DNA of 64,000 nt from PALSA-555 sp963731625 (GTDB lineage Bacteria; Actinomycetota; Acidimicrobiia; IMCC26256; PALSA-555), in assembly GCA_963731625.1 (NCBI GenBank), contig CAVSWH010000015.1:62001-126000 (forward strand), read 5' to 3'. Positions within the stretch are counted from its first letter, which is position 1; the number at the start of each line of letters is the position of its first letter. This document shows, piece after piece, positions 1 to 8,781 of the stretch. The position numbers and the translations under genes were made by a program. The notes under the pieces were generated by a model. The model was given only the letters and a program-made list of their open reading frames with translations, was not told the origin of the DNA and made no database searches.

Positions 1-336
1 GATCGTGTTCGCGACGAGGTAAGCGAGGCGGAACGTCCGGTCGAGGCGTGCCGTGGCGAAGTCGCCGACGGTCACGCCGATGTCGTCGGCGTCGGGCTTG
101 GCTCGCAGCTCGGCGACCATCGCCGGCGACAGCTCGATGCCGTGGACGGCGACGCCACGGGCGCGCAGCGGCCGGGCGATGCGGCCGGTCCCGATGCCGA
201 GCTCGAGCGCGTCGCCGACACCGGCGAGGTCAGCGAGGAAGTCGACGACGGGGTCGACGACCGCAGGCTCGAGCAGCTCGGGCCAGAGCCGGTCGTAGCG
301 CGTCGCGATCCGCTCGTCGAAGTGGGTCTCGGCCAC
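1..336 (-). CDS. Class I SAM-dependent methyltransferase, partial
   Basis: The gene runs off the left edge, so only the N-terminal half is present. From a GTG at 334-336 the protein begins VAETHFDERIATRYDRLW and continues to the Rossmann glycine loop (LELGIGTGRIARPL), followed by an acidic residue after strand 2 (HGIELSPAMV), the standard SAM-binding layout. The frame stays open upstream of the GTG, so the start is uncertain. Substrate unknown. It diverges from the ABC remnant at 471. Confidence 0.75.
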   Translation of the reverse strand, partial: MAETHFDERIATRYDRLWPELLEPAVVDPVVDFLADLAGVGDALELGIGTGRIARPLRARGVAVHGIELSPAMVAELRAKPDADDIGVTVGDFATARLDRTFRLAYLVANTI

Positions 337-470
337 GCGCGCACTGTGCCAGTCGTAGGGCGCGACGCACCATCGAAAATTGGGCCGAATTTGGGCTCCT
401 CCGGCCACGCGTCGGTTGAGTCCCGGCCGCCGGTCCTGCATCCTGGCGCCGCGACACGCGAGGAGGTCAC

Positions 471-787
471 GTGGCCAACGCAATCGAGGCCGCCGGGCTC
501 GGCAAGCGGTACGGGCGGCGGTGGGCGCTGCAGGACTGCACGCTCAGCGTCCCGTCGGGCCGCGTCGTCGGGCTCGTCGGGGCCAACGCCGCCGGCTCGC
601 AGAGTTCGACTTCTCTCAGAGCTCGCTGCAGGGCTGCGCCCAGCGGCTCCACCTCCACACCGTCCTCACGGTCCAACCGGGCCGCCGCTACTGGACCTTC
701 CAGGGCTGGGAGACCGCGATCTTCGGGGCGCTTGCTCTCGTGCTCGTCGCGTTCAGCCTCTTCTGGACGCGGCGGCGCATCACCTGA
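471..787 (+). pseudogene. ABC transporter remnant: ATPase N-terminus joined to permease C-terminus
   Basis: A strong ribosome site (aggagg, 461-466) precedes a GTG at 471. The first ~42 residues are a normal ABC ATPase N-terminus ending inside the Walker A motif (GLVGANAAG), where the essential GK(S/T)T should follow. At about 590-600 homology moves to another frame. That frame, ending at the TGA at 785-787, encodes a typical ABC-2 permease C-terminus (RYWTFQGWETAIFGAL, one membrane helix, then WTRRRIT). The simplest reading is an internal deletion of roughly 1.5-2 kb that removed most of an ATPase-permease operon. The product cannot be functional. Confidence 0.75.
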
Positions 788-793
788 GGACCT

Positions 794-1186
794 CTACGCG
801 TTCCCGGCGACGCGGTGGGCGATCTGGAACACGTTGCCGAAGGGGTCCTGCACCATCGCCCGCCGATCGCCGTAGGGGGTGTCGCGGGGGTCCTCGAGGC
901 TCACCGCGCCGGCTCGGAGGGCTCGCTCGTACACGCGGTCGGCGTCGTCCACGTAGACGTAGAGGAACGCGGGGAACCGCGCCCGCGGCCCCGCCGGGCT
1001 GACCATGACGAGCCAGTCACCGATGCGGATCTCCGCCGGTCGGCCGGGGTGCACCTCGCCCGTGCCGTCGAAGACCGCCCGGAGGAAGGCGACGGCGTCC
1101 TCGACGTCGCGCACGACCATGCGGGGCGTCACGGAGCGATAGCCGCCGGGCGGCTCGCTGGCCGGCACGCCCGAGTCCGGCATCAC
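794..1186 (-). CDS. VOC family (glyoxalase/PhnB-like) protein
   Basis: A 130-residue protein with the two beta-alpha-beta-beta-beta halves of the vicinal-oxygen-chelate fold. The N-terminal half includes TPRMVVRDVEDAVAFLRAVF; the C-terminal half includes DPFGNVFQIAHR, the usual PhnB/glyoxalase ending. Such proteins act as metal-dependent lyases, dioxygenases or resistance binders; the substrate here is unknown. Two adjacent ATG codons could both start it. Confidence 0.85.
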   Translation of the reverse strand: MMPDSGVPASEPPGGYRSVTPRMVVRDVEDAVAFLRAVFDGTGEVHPGRPAEIRIGDWLVMVSPAGPRARFPAFLYVYVDDADRVYERALRAGAVSLEDPRDTPYGDRRAMVQDPFGNVFQIAHRVAGNA

Positions 1187-1267
1187 GACCCCGGTGTCGC
1201 CTCGGACGGCTCGGTCGAGCTCGTCGCCGCGTCCGCCACGGTGCGGGCCGCGCCGCGGCCCGCCGCC

Positions 1268-1600
1268 TCAGGCGGTCTTCGGTACGTAGGCGCCGCGTCC
1301 CATCGCGACGCTCGTCGCCTCGTCGATGGTGTCGTCGACGTCGCCGACGACCTCGGTGATCCACGGGACGCGGTCCGTGAGGATCCGCTTGACGCCGACC
1401 TCGAGCGTCGCGGTGCTGATCGCGCACGAGCTGCACGCGCCCTGCAGCGTGACGTGCACGACGCCGGTCTCCGGGTCCGCGCTCACGACCTGCAGGTCCC
1501 CGCCGTCCTGCTGGACGGCCGGGCGCATGAGCGCCATGACGTCCTCGAGCTCGGCGAGTCGGGCCGATCGCTCCTGCTCCGACAGCGTGGGACCTGGCAT
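1268..1600 (-). CDS. NifU C-terminal domain Fe-S scaffold protein
   Basis: A 110-residue NifU-C/Nfu domain. The motif GACSSCAIS contains the CxxC that binds a bridging [4Fe-4S] cluster, preceded by VQQDGGDLQVV, which is characteristic of Nfu proteins. It likely carries or delivers Fe-S clusters to apo-proteins in the cytoplasm. An ATG at 1600 is chosen because the family begins near here; the frame extends upstream to 1756 with no family similarity. Confidence 0.88.
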   Translation of the reverse strand: MPGPTLSEQERSARLAELEDVMALMRPAVQQDGGDLQVVSADPETGVVHVTLQGACSSCAISTATLEVGVKRILTDRVPWITEVVGDVDDTIDEATSVAMGRGAYVPKTA

Positions 1601-1916
1601 GGGTCCAGTGTGCCACCAGATTCGCGGATCGCCGCGAGGGCGGCGGCCCACGGGGAGCGGCACCGTCGTGTTCTCGCTCATGAACGCCGCGGCGGGCCCC
1701 GCCTTCACGGGCTGAATCCGCCCCACGGCGGTCGCCTCGGGCGCGGGATGGCGCATGCCGGGGCCTACAATGGCTGTTCACCCGCGTCGAGGGCGCAGAA
1801 TCGACGACCGGCTGGGCGCCATGCCTGGCTGATCGTCGAGCGGCGGGCGCCGAATCGGCGACCGGACCCCGGTGGTGCAGCGAGCCCACACGAGCGCGCG
1901 GGTCGGAGGAGCAACC
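1601..1916. other. Divergent intergenic region
   Basis: A 316-base gap between the NifU-like gene (left) and the small protein at 1917 (right). A good -10 like element, TACAAT, lies at 1766-1771 facing the right-hand gene, without a clear -35. Imperfect direct repeats around 1797-1812 and 1848-1864 share GAATCG(A/G)CGACCGG. No RNA gene was recognised. Confidence 0.4.
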
Positions 1917-2108
1917 ATGGCAACGCGGCGGGTCACGTTCGAGAAGCAGCAGCGAGAGCGGGCCAAGAAGGAGAAGGCCGCGCTCAAGCGTGAGCGGCGA
2001 CAGGAGCGCAAGCTCGAGAAGGAGCTCGGGATCGGCCCGGACGAGCAGGTCGACTCGGACCTGGACCTCGAGCCCGGGATCCCCGACCCCTTCCCTCCGA
2101 CCGACTGA
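1917..2108 (+). CDS. Small charged hypothetical protein
   Basis: A 63-residue protein started by an ATG behind an excellent ribosome site (ggagg, 1906-1910). The first 40 residues are very basic and helical (KQQRERAKKEKAALKRERR), probably a nucleic-acid or ribosome-binding helix. The last 20 are acidic and end in PGIPDPFPPTD. No named family recognised. Confidence 0.7.
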   Translation: MATRRVTFEKQQRERAKKEKAALKRERRQERKLEKELGIGPDEQVDSDLDLEPGIPDPFPPTD

Positions 2109-2142
2109 ACCCTCGGCGGACCGCGACCGGCCGCGACCCCGC

Positions 2143-3315
2143 CTACGGCTGGGCGGGCGCGGGCTCGGGCGCCGTCTCGCCGGTGTCCGCCGTGCCGCGG
2201 TGCCGGTACAGCCAGTACAGGTAGGCGAACAGCGCCAAGAAGACGATGTTGAGGAACGTCGTGTAGTTCCAGTGGAACGTGGTGTCGACGATCCGGTGCC
2301 CGTGCACCTCGGGGATGAGCCCGAGCACCGAGAACAGGCCCTCGACGGCGAGCCCGGCGACCGCCATCACCGCCCAGAACCAGACGAGCAGCCGAAGGGT
2401 CAGGCGGACCCCGTAGTACTTCGCGTAGATGAAGAGCAGGGGCAGCGTGATGAGGTCGGCGAAGATGAACGCGATCACGCCGCCGAAGCGGATCCCGCCG
2501 TACCAGAGGGCCGCCGCGAGCGGCACGTTGCCGATCGAGCACACGAAGCTGATGATCGCGATGAACGGCCCGACGACCACGTTCTCGATCGACGTCCAGA
2601 TTCCGTGGCCGTGGAGGAACACCGCGTTCCACGCCGAGTTCGGCACCAGGGTGGCGAGAAACCCGGCGATCAGGTAGCCGAGCACGAGCTCGCGTTTCAC
2701 CATCGATAGATCGGCCATCGTGTAGGCGGCCGCGTCGCCCCACGCCCGGCGCGAACGCAGCTTCACGTGCCACGACGCCCGCTCCAGCTCGGCCTGGCGC
2801 GCCGCGCTCACCATCGCCCCGTGGTCGTGCTCCGCGGCGGTCTCGGCCGCGACGCGGCGGCGCGCCGCGGCGACGCGCGCGCCACCGATCACGAGCGTCC
2901 CCGTCGCGGCGAGCAGCACGATCATGATCGGGCCGCCGATGAACTCGGCCGCGGCGAACTGCCAGCCGAGCAGCACGACGAGGACGATGCCGAGCTCCAC
3001 GACGAGGTTCGTCGAGGCGAACATGAAGATCATCGAGGTCGTGAAGTCGGCACCCTTCTGGAAGAGCGACTTCGCCATCGCCGTCGCGGCGTAGGAGCAC
3101 GACGAGGACACGACGCCGAGGCCGCTCGCCCGGGTGACAGCGGCCGGTCGGTGGTCCCCGAGGACGCGGTGCATCTGTGACGGCGCGACGAACGCCTGCA
3201 CGGCGCCGGCGAGCGCGAAGCCGAAGACGAGCGGCCAGAGGGTCTCCCAGAACATGAAGAACCCCTCGCGCAGGCTCCGCCCGATGTCGCCGAGCACGGT
3301 CGCGAGGACGGGCAC
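2143..3315 (-). CDS. Permease, ArsP/DUF318 (YraQ) family
   Basis: A 390-residue polytopic membrane protein with about eight hydrophobic helices in two halves separated by a charged loop (near 155-205). Each half has the family's cysteine-containing signature: SSSCSYAATAMAKSL in the first, VCSIGNVPLAAALW followed by GGVIAFIFADLITLP in the second. Relatives include the organoarsenical exporter ArsP and uncharacterised YraQ permeases; substrate unknown. The only histidine-rich stretch is in the central loop (EHDHGAM). Confidence 0.85.
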   Translation of the reverse strand: MPVLATVLGDIGRSLREGFFMFWETLWPLVFGFALAGAVQAFVAPSQMHRVLGDHRPAAVTRASGLGVVSSSCSYAATAMAKSLFQKGADFTTSMIFMFASTNLVVELGIVLVVLLGWQFAAAEFIGGPIMIVLLAATGTLVIGGARVAAARRRVAAETAAEHDHGAMVSAARQAELERASWHVKLRSRRAWGDAAAYTMADLSMVKRELVLGYLIAGFLATLVPNSAWNAVFLHGHGIWTSIENVVVGPFIAIISFVCSIGNVPLAAALWYGGIRFGGVIAFIFADLITLPLLFIYAKYYGVRLTLRLLVWFWAVMAVAGLAVEGLFSVLGLIPEVHGHRIVDTTFHWNYTTFLNIVFLALFAYLYWLYRHRGTADTGETAPEPAPAQP

Positions 3316-3447
3316 CGGCCCAGCATGGCCGATCGTGCGGTCGGATCAGCCCGTCGCGGCGACGCGCCGCCGTCGCGTTTGCTTGAATGGCGTGTGCCGG
3401 AGTGGCGGGGCTCCGGCGGTCGAACGGGCTTCGGGCGGAGCAGCATC

Positions 3448-4344
3448 ATGGTCAGGCGGGACAGCCGACGGGCGGGCCGGCGACGGCGTCGCCGCGTCGC
3501 GCTCGCGGCGCTGGCCGTCGCCGTGACCGTCGCCGCCGGTGCGGTGGTCCTCGCCAGGTCGGGCTCGGGTTCGCCGACGCGCGCCGTGCGCCGTGCGGCG
3601 CCGGTGGTCACGACGGCACCGCTCACGGTGCCCACGACCGTGCCGCCGCCTCCGCCGGTGCCGCCCGTCTTCTACAACGGTCCCCGCGACCGGCCCCTCG
3701 TCGCGCTGACGTTCGACTCGAACCTCACCGACGCGATGATCCAGGAGCTCAACGCCGGCAAGGTCGCCTCGTTCGCGAACGTCGGGGTGATCGACGAGCT
3801 CGACCAGCTGCAGGTCCCGGCCACGATCTTCCTCGCCGGGAAGTGGATGGAGCGCTACCCCGACCTGACCCGGCGCCTCGCCGCCGACCCGCTCTTCGAG
3901 CTCGGGAGCCACTCGTACGCCCACGAGGCGTTCCACCAGCCCTGCTACGGGCTCGGCACGCTCCCGACGGCGGACATGGAAGCCGACGTGGTGCACTCGG
4001 AGGCGCTCCTGCACCAGTTCACGGCGCGCCCCACCTCGTTCTTCCGCTTCCCCGGCGGCTGCTTCGACAGCGCGGCGCTGCGCGCCATCGCGCCGACGGG
4101 CGTCACCGTGATCCAGTACGACCTGGCGAGCGGCGACGCGTTCGGGACCTCCGTCCCGGCGATCGTGCACAACGTGCTGAACAAGACCCAGGCGGGGTCG
4201 ATCATCGTCATGCACATCACCGGCGGCAACACGGCGCCCTTGACGGCCTACGCCCTCCCCGCGGTCGTGGCTGGGCTGCGCCAGAAGGGCTTCACGCTCG
4301 TGCGCCTCTCCGACCTGCTCGCCCCGCTCCAGTCGACGCCCTAG
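3448..4344 (+). CDS. Polysaccharide deacetylase (NodB domain), membrane-anchored
   Basis: A 298-residue protein. The ATG at 3448 is preferred to one at 3325 because it has a ribosome site (ggcggag, 3434-3440). A short basic N-terminus and one membrane helix (about 16-36) are followed by a Thr/Pro linker and an extracytoplasmic NodB domain. Visible motifs are LTFDSNLTD (motif 1), SHSYAHEAFH (metal-binding H-x3-H) and FFRFPGGCF (motif 3). The second Asp of the usual TFDD or TFDAD motif 1 is Asn. Its stop overlaps that of the convergent NRAMP gene within CTAG at 4341-4344. Confidence 0.85.
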   Translation: MVRRDSRRAGRRRRRRVALAALAVAVTVAAGAVVLARSGSGSPTRAVRRAAPVVTTAPLTVPTTVPPPPPVPPVFYNGPRDRPLVALTFDSNLTDAMIQELNAGKVASFANVGVIDELDQLQVPATIFLAGKWMERYPDLTRRLAADPLFELGSHSYAHEAFHQPCYGLGTLPTADMEADVVHSEALLHQFTARPTSFFRFPGGCFDSAALRAIAPTGVTVIQYDLASGDAFGTSVPAIVHNVLNKTQAGSIIVMHITGGNTAPLTAYALPAVVAGLRQKGFTLVRLSDLLAPLQSTP

Positions 4345-5624
4345 CGGAACGCGCCGAGCTGGTCGAGGACGTAGAGGCCGCTCAGGAGGCCCATCGTCGC
4401 CGTCACCGCCCACCCCGCGGCGCCGAGCATCCGGCCGATCGGGCGGCCCCGCATCACGGTGCGGTCCCGGGCGAGCACCAGCAGACAGCCGAGCGCGACC
4501 GGCGTGCCGATGCCGCCCGCGATGCTGGCGTAGAAGAGGAGCCGGATCGCGCTCACGTGGACGAGCGTGACGACGACCGCCGCGGTGCTCGTCACGGCCA
4601 ACGCGGCGTAGAAGCGCGGGGCCCGGGCGAGCGGCTCGGACAAGCCCCGCCGCCAGCCGAACTCGGCGCCGACGACGTACGCCGCGGTGCTCATGAGCAC
4701 GGGCACGGCGATCAGCGCGGACGCCAGCAGCCCGATGCCGAACACCGTGCTCGCCGCGCTCCCCGCGAGCGGCGCCAGCGCGCGGGCCGCGTCCTGGGAC
4801 GTCTGGACGGTCTCGTGGTGGATGCCGAGGGTCGCCCCGGTGGCCACGAGGATGAACCAGATGATCACGACCGCGAACACGATGCCGAACGCGGCGTCCC
4901 GCTCCGCCGCGCCGAGCCGTTCCGGGGTGCGGCGCTGGTGGGCGAGCTCGATGGTCTGCCAGACGAACACGTAGCTGGTGATCGTCGTGCCGAGGAGCGC
5001 GAGCGCGCCGGCGATGTCGTCGTGGGTGAGCGCGAAGCTCGGCACGAGGCTGTGGTGCAGCACCTGCCCCCAGCTCACATGGGTGAGCACGGCGGAGACG
5101 GCGTAGGCGAGGAGCGCCAGCGTCAGGTACTTGAGGACGCGCACGACGCCTTCGTTCGTGCCGAGCACGAGGAGCCCCACGATGACCGCGGCGAGCGGCG
5201 CGACGAGCCACTTCGCGGAGATCCCGGCGAGCAGGCCGATCGCCGCGGCGCCGGCGCTGAGGTCGGCGGCGAGGGTGAGCACGGTCACGGCGACGATCGA
5301 GCCCGCGACGGCGTGCTGCACGGCCGGCCGGAACCGGGCGCGTGCCGCCGTCGCCAGGTCGGTGCCACCGACCACCCCGAGACGGGTCGCGATCACCTGC
5401 ACGACGATGAGCGCAGGGGCGACGAGCAGCGCGAGCCACGCCAGCCCGAACATGGTGGTCGCGCCGATGACGACGATGGCCGCGACGGTGGTCGGGTCGG
5501 TGTCGGACGCGCCCGAGACCAGGCCGGGGCCGAGGGCGCGCAGCGCGGCGCGTGGGCTCGGTCGTGACGTCGAGGCCTCGGGGGAGCGCGGGTCCTGCGA
5601 CCGATTGGGTTCTTCCGCCGCCAC
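4341..5624 (-). CDS. NRAMP-family transporter
   Basis: A 427-residue protein with about eleven membrane helices. The N-terminal helix 1 unwound segment reads SGASDTDPTTVA where classical manganese/iron NRAMP proteins have DPGN, so only the DP pair is kept. Helix 6 carries no obvious metal-binding Met motif. It belongs to the NRAMP superfamily but metal selectivity cannot be assumed; Mg/Al-type relatives also depart from the canonical motif. Confidence 0.8.
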   Translation of the reverse strand: MAAEEPNRSQDPRSPEASTSRPSPRAALRALGPGLVSGASDTDPTTVAAIVVIGATTMFGLAWLALLVAPALIVVQVIATRLGVVGGTDLATAARARFRPAVQHAVAGSIVAVTVLTLAADLSAGAAAIGLLAGISAKWLVAPLAAVIVGLLVLGTNEGVVRVLKYLTLALLAYAVSAVLTHVSWGQVLHHSLVPSFALTHDDIAGALALLGTTITSYVFVWQTIELAHQRRTPERLGAAERDAAFGIVFAVVIIWFILVATGATLGIHHETVQTSQDAARALAPLAGSAASTVFGIGLLASALIAVPVLMSTAAYVVGAEFGWRRGLSEPLARAPRFYAALAVTSTAAVVVTLVHVSAIRLLFYASIAGGIGTPVALGCLLVLARDRTVMRGRPIGRMLGAAGWAVTATMGLLSGLYVLDQLGAFR

Positions 5625-5730
5625 CCTCTACTGGCCTCGACTCGCTCGGGGACGCGTGGGTCGCGCCCGGGGATCGACGCTGGCCGACCCGTCCCGGATG
5701 ATCGCGCGCCAGGCCGGCGTCAGCCGCGGG

Positions 5731-7518
5731 TCACCCGACGGGCAGGGTCCCGGCCAGCGTCACCTCGGTGAACTCGTCGAGCTGGGCGTGCGCGGTGATG
5801 CGCCACCCTCCGGAGAAGGGGATGGTGAACCCCGGTGACAGCCAGTGGCCCGGCCCGAGGTGGCGCAACGGGATCTCGAGTGGCGGGATGTGCCGGCCCG
5901 GGTAGTCGAGGGTGGCGGTGAGCTGCTGCAGGTTCAGCGGCGCACCGCTCGGCAGCAGCGCCGACACGTGGACGTCGTTGGCGCCCGGCGCGACGCCCGG
6001 CGTCAGGTAGATCGACACCCACACCTGCGGGGACTTGAGCGTGACCTCGGACGCGCCGGTGCCGCGCTGCGCGGCGGCGACCTTCGCGGGTGCCGCGTCG
6101 ACGAGCAGCGCCGTGACCGAGATGACGAGGATGGCGATGAGCACCTCGAAGAACACGGAGCGCTTGAGGCGGCGCAGCTCGTACTCCTCGTCGAGCTCCC
6201 AGTCGCCCTCGTCCCACTCGTCGCCGGGCGTGTCGTCGTCGGCGCCGCCCGCGACGACCGGCACCTTCTCCTGGGCGGGCGCGGGCTCGCGGGGGGCGAA
6301 GAGGTAGCCCACGATCTGGCGGCTCAGCGCCCCGAGGATGACGAGCACGAGGACGAGCACCAGCTTGACGAGCAGCGTGCGGCCGTAGTCGGTGGTGCGG
6401 AGTGCGTGGAGGCTGCCGACCTGGCGCCAGGCCTGGAAGGAGCCGGTCACGACGAGCGCCCCGACGCACGCCATTGCGGTGCGCGAGAAGCGCGGCGCGA
6501 CGACGCGGAGCTCCTCGACGCCGCGGCCCGGGAACACCGCGTACGCGAGGACGGCGAGGCCGCCAATCCAGACGCTCATGGCGAGGATATGGATGACGTC
6601 GGCGGGCACGCCGAGGCTCGGGAGCGTGCCGGTGTGGGCGTGCCCGGACAGCGCGAACGTCACGGCGACGCCGGCTGCGCCGACGACCGCGACCGGTCGC
6701 CACCAGCTCGGCAGCGGCGCGTTCTCCGGGTCGCGCAGCAGCCGGCGCAGCATCGGGATCGCCGCGAGCAGCAGCCCGAGCCGCAGCAGGCACATGTGGC
6801 CGAAGCTGGTCTGGAGCACGCCGCTGATCAGCGACCATCGGAACAGCGCGCTGAACGACAGCGCGGCGCCGTAGATCCCCTGCAGCAGCACGGCGACGAT
6901 CGTCATGACGAACGTCAAGATCCAGCCCGCCCAGAGCAGCCGCGCGGTGCGGCGCAGCCGCCGGGCCGCGCCCCAGAGGAAGCCCGCGAAGGCCACCGCG
7001 CCGAGCAGCAGCGCGATCCCGGTGTAGAGCGTCCCGCGGACGACGCCGTAGGTGACCCCGACGATCCGCGAGCCCTTCTGGTTGTGCAGCAGGTTCTGGG
7101 CGAGCCCGGTGACGTTCGGCGCCGTGGCATTGGCGAGGAGGCCGACCTGGAATGTGAACGCCCCTTCGACGGGGTGCGTGTCCGCGGAGATCACCCGCCA
7201 GGTCACGACGTACGCGCCGTCGGGGAGGTGGGGCGGCAGGCTGACCTGGACGACGTCAGGCGAGGGCTTGCTGATCGAGCCGCTGTCGACCCGGCTGCCC
7301 CGCTCGTTGTACACGCGCACCGCGCCGGGGTTGTACGTCACCTGCTCGTCGTAGCGCAGGCTCACCGCCCGTGGGGGCGTGGTGAGCACCGCGCCCTGCG
7401 CGGGGGTGGTCGCCAGCAGGACGGCGTGCGCCGACGCCGGGACCGCGAGCAGCACGACGATCGCGGTCGCGAGACCGCCGACGAAGCCGACGCGCCAGAG
7501 CCGCCCGCGCACCCTCAT
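5731..7518 (-). CDS. CopC-CopD copper resistance fusion protein
   Basis: A 595-residue membrane protein. An N-terminal signal ends in SAHAVLLATTPAQG, exposing the copper-binding His of a CopC domain (about 30-125). A CopD-type multi-helix membrane domain (about 150-440) includes SGHAHTGTLPSLGVPADVIH and a WIGGL signature. An acidic loop and another helix lead to a YtkA/FixH-like C-terminal beta domain. Likely role: periplasmic copper binding and import or homeostasis. Its ATG overlaps the upstream zf-HC2 stop (ATGA at 7515-7518), so the two are translationally coupled. Confidence 0.88.
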   Translation of the reverse strand: MRVRGRLWRVGFVGGLATAIVVLLAVPASAHAVLLATTPAQGAVLTTPPRAVSLRYDEQVTYNPGAVRVYNERGSRVDSGSISKPSPDVVQVSLPPHLPDGAYVVTWRVISADTHPVEGAFTFQVGLLANATAPNVTGLAQNLLHNQKGSRIVGVTYGVVRGTLYTGIALLLGAVAFAGFLWGAARRLRRTARLLWAGWILTFVMTIVAVLLQGIYGAALSFSALFRWSLISGVLQTSFGHMCLLRLGLLLAAIPMLRRLLRDPENAPLPSWWRPVAVVGAAGVAVTFALSGHAHTGTLPSLGVPADVIHILAMSVWIGGLAVLAYAVFPGRGVEELRVVAPRFSRTAMACVGALVVTGSFQAWRQVGSLHALRTTDYGRTLLVKLVLVLVLVILGALSRQIVGYLFAPREPAPAQEKVPVVAGGADDDTPGDEWDEGDWELDEEYELRRLKRSVFFEVLIAILVISVTALLVDAAPAKVAAAQRGTGASEVTLKSPQVWVSIYLTPGVAPGANDVHVSALLPSGAPLNLQQLTATLDYPGRHIPPLEIPLRHLGPGHWLSPGFTIPFSGGWRITAHAQLDEFTEVTLAGTLPVG

Positions 7519-8126
7519 GTCAGGGCCAGTTCGGGATCGACCTCGGGCCAGCGCTGCGAGCGGTGCAGGAGCCAGAGGCTGAGGAGCCCGAGGACCTCGA
7601 CGATGTGGGGCAGCTCGCTCGTCGCGGTGGAATACCCCGTCACGACGTCGGCGATCGCGCTGCCGACCAGGCAGATCACGAGCGCGGTCGCCAGGGGCAG
7701 CAGCCCGGCGATGCGGTGGGGCCGCCACGCCGCGACCAGGAGGCCGATGGCGAGCGCGACGCCGAAGGAGCCGAGGTGGCGGGCCTGGTGGACGGGGATC
7801 CCGGCATCGGATCCGAGGAGCAGCGCGGGGAGCGACAGCCCGAGCTGCACGAGCGCGATCACCGCCAGCCCGAGCCGCAGACCCTGGCGGCTCGCCGCGG
7901 GCTCCGACTCCTCGCGGGCCAAGGCGAACATCACTCGACTGGTGAGGTCGGGGACCGGCGGGGCCGGGCGGACACCGACCCGGCGACGCAGTGTCCGCGC
8001 CTGGGCGCGGAACGCCCGGCAGCCGGCACAGCCGGCGAGATGCTGATCCAGCGTCGAGGGCGCCACGCCGGTCTCCTCACCGTCGAGCTCCGCGGAGATG
8101 GCCATACGAATCCGAGCACAGGTCAT
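7515..8126 (-). CDS. zf-HC2 domain membrane protein (anti-sigma-like)
   Basis: A 203-residue protein. The N-terminal ~60 residues contain HLAGCAGCRAF, the H-x3-C-x2-C zinc motif of zf-HC2 anti-sigma domains, followed by four or five membrane helices. The ATG at 8126 places MTCARIRMAISAELDGE at the domain's normal beginning; the frame continues to 8213. No sigma factor gene lies beside it, so an anti-sigma role is unproven. Coupled to the downstream CopC-CopD gene and divergent from ycnI, suggesting shared copper control. Confidence 0.8.
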   Translation of the reverse strand: MTCARIRMAISAELDGEETGVAPSTLDQHLAGCAGCRAFRAQARTLRRRVGVRPAPPVPDLTSRVMFALAREESEPAASRQGLRLGLAVIALVQLGLSLPALLLGSDAGIPVHQARHLGSFGVALAIGLLVAAWRPHRIAGLLPLATALVICLVGSAIADVVTGYSTATSELPHIVEVLGLLSLWLLHRSQRWPEVDPELALT

Positions 8127-8228
8127 GCCCAGGTAGTCGTCAGGCGCCGCCGTCTGGTTCCCGGGAACTCGGGCCCGCCGCGGGGCGACTACCTCGTGTG
8201 TCACGTCCCCCATCAGGAGAGGGAGTCA

Positions 8229-8777
8229 ATGAGCAAGCGTGCGTGGCGGTGGTTGGTTGTCTGCGTGACCGTGGTCGGGGCGGTGGTCGTCGTGGCCAGC
8301 CCGGCGTGGGCCCACGTCGAGATCGACCCGTCCTCCGAGCCGAAGGGCGCGACCGAGGTGTTCGCGTTCCGGGTCCCGACCGAGTCACCGATGGCGTCGA
8401 CGGTTCGTCTCGACGTCCAGTTCCCCACCAACTTCCCCTTCGCGAACGTGCTGGTCCAGCAGAAGCCGGGCTGGACGTTCACGACGCAGAGCGCATCGCT
8501 GCCCAAGCCGATCACGACGGACGACGGGACGTTCACGAGCGCCGTCACCGAGATCTCGTGGGTCGCGACGGCGGGGGGGATCCCGCCGGGGGCCTTCGAC
8601 CTGTTCAACGTGTTCGCCACCCTCCCGAGCAACACGAGCAAGATCACGTTCAAGGCGGTGCAGACCTACAGCGACGGCACGGTCGTGAGCTGGATCGAGC
8701 TGCCGACGAAGGGCGCGCCGCCGCCCGATCACCCGGCGCCGGTGTTGATCCTCACGAAGCCCCAGCCCGGGAGCTGA
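8229..8777 (+). CDS. YcnI family copper-binding protein
   Basis: A 182-residue exported protein with a strong ribosome site (aggagaggg, 8216-8224). A hydrophobic signal ends in AWA, so the mature protein starts with His, the conserved copper ligand of the YcnI/DUF1775 domain (HVEIDPSSEPKGA). The canonical family has a C-terminal membrane anchor; this protein ends without one, at PVLILTKPQPGS. Its position opposite a CopC-CopD gene supports copper handling. Confidence 0.85.
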   Translation: MSKRAWRWLVVCVTVVGAVVVVASPAWAHVEIDPSSEPKGATEVFAFRVPTESPMASTVRLDVQFPTNFPFANVLVQQKPGWTFTTQSASLPKPITTDDGTFTSAVTEISWVATAGGIPPGAFDLFNVFATLPSNTSKITFKAVQTYSDGTVVSWIELPTKGAPPPDHPAPVLILTKPQPGS

Positions 8778-8781
8778 GGCG

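Noticed and set aside
3346..5439. A 697-codon open frame on the minus strand
   Set aside because: It is Arg/Ala/Pro-rich shadow sequence opposite the deacetylase and in another frame of the NRAMP gene, with no domain.
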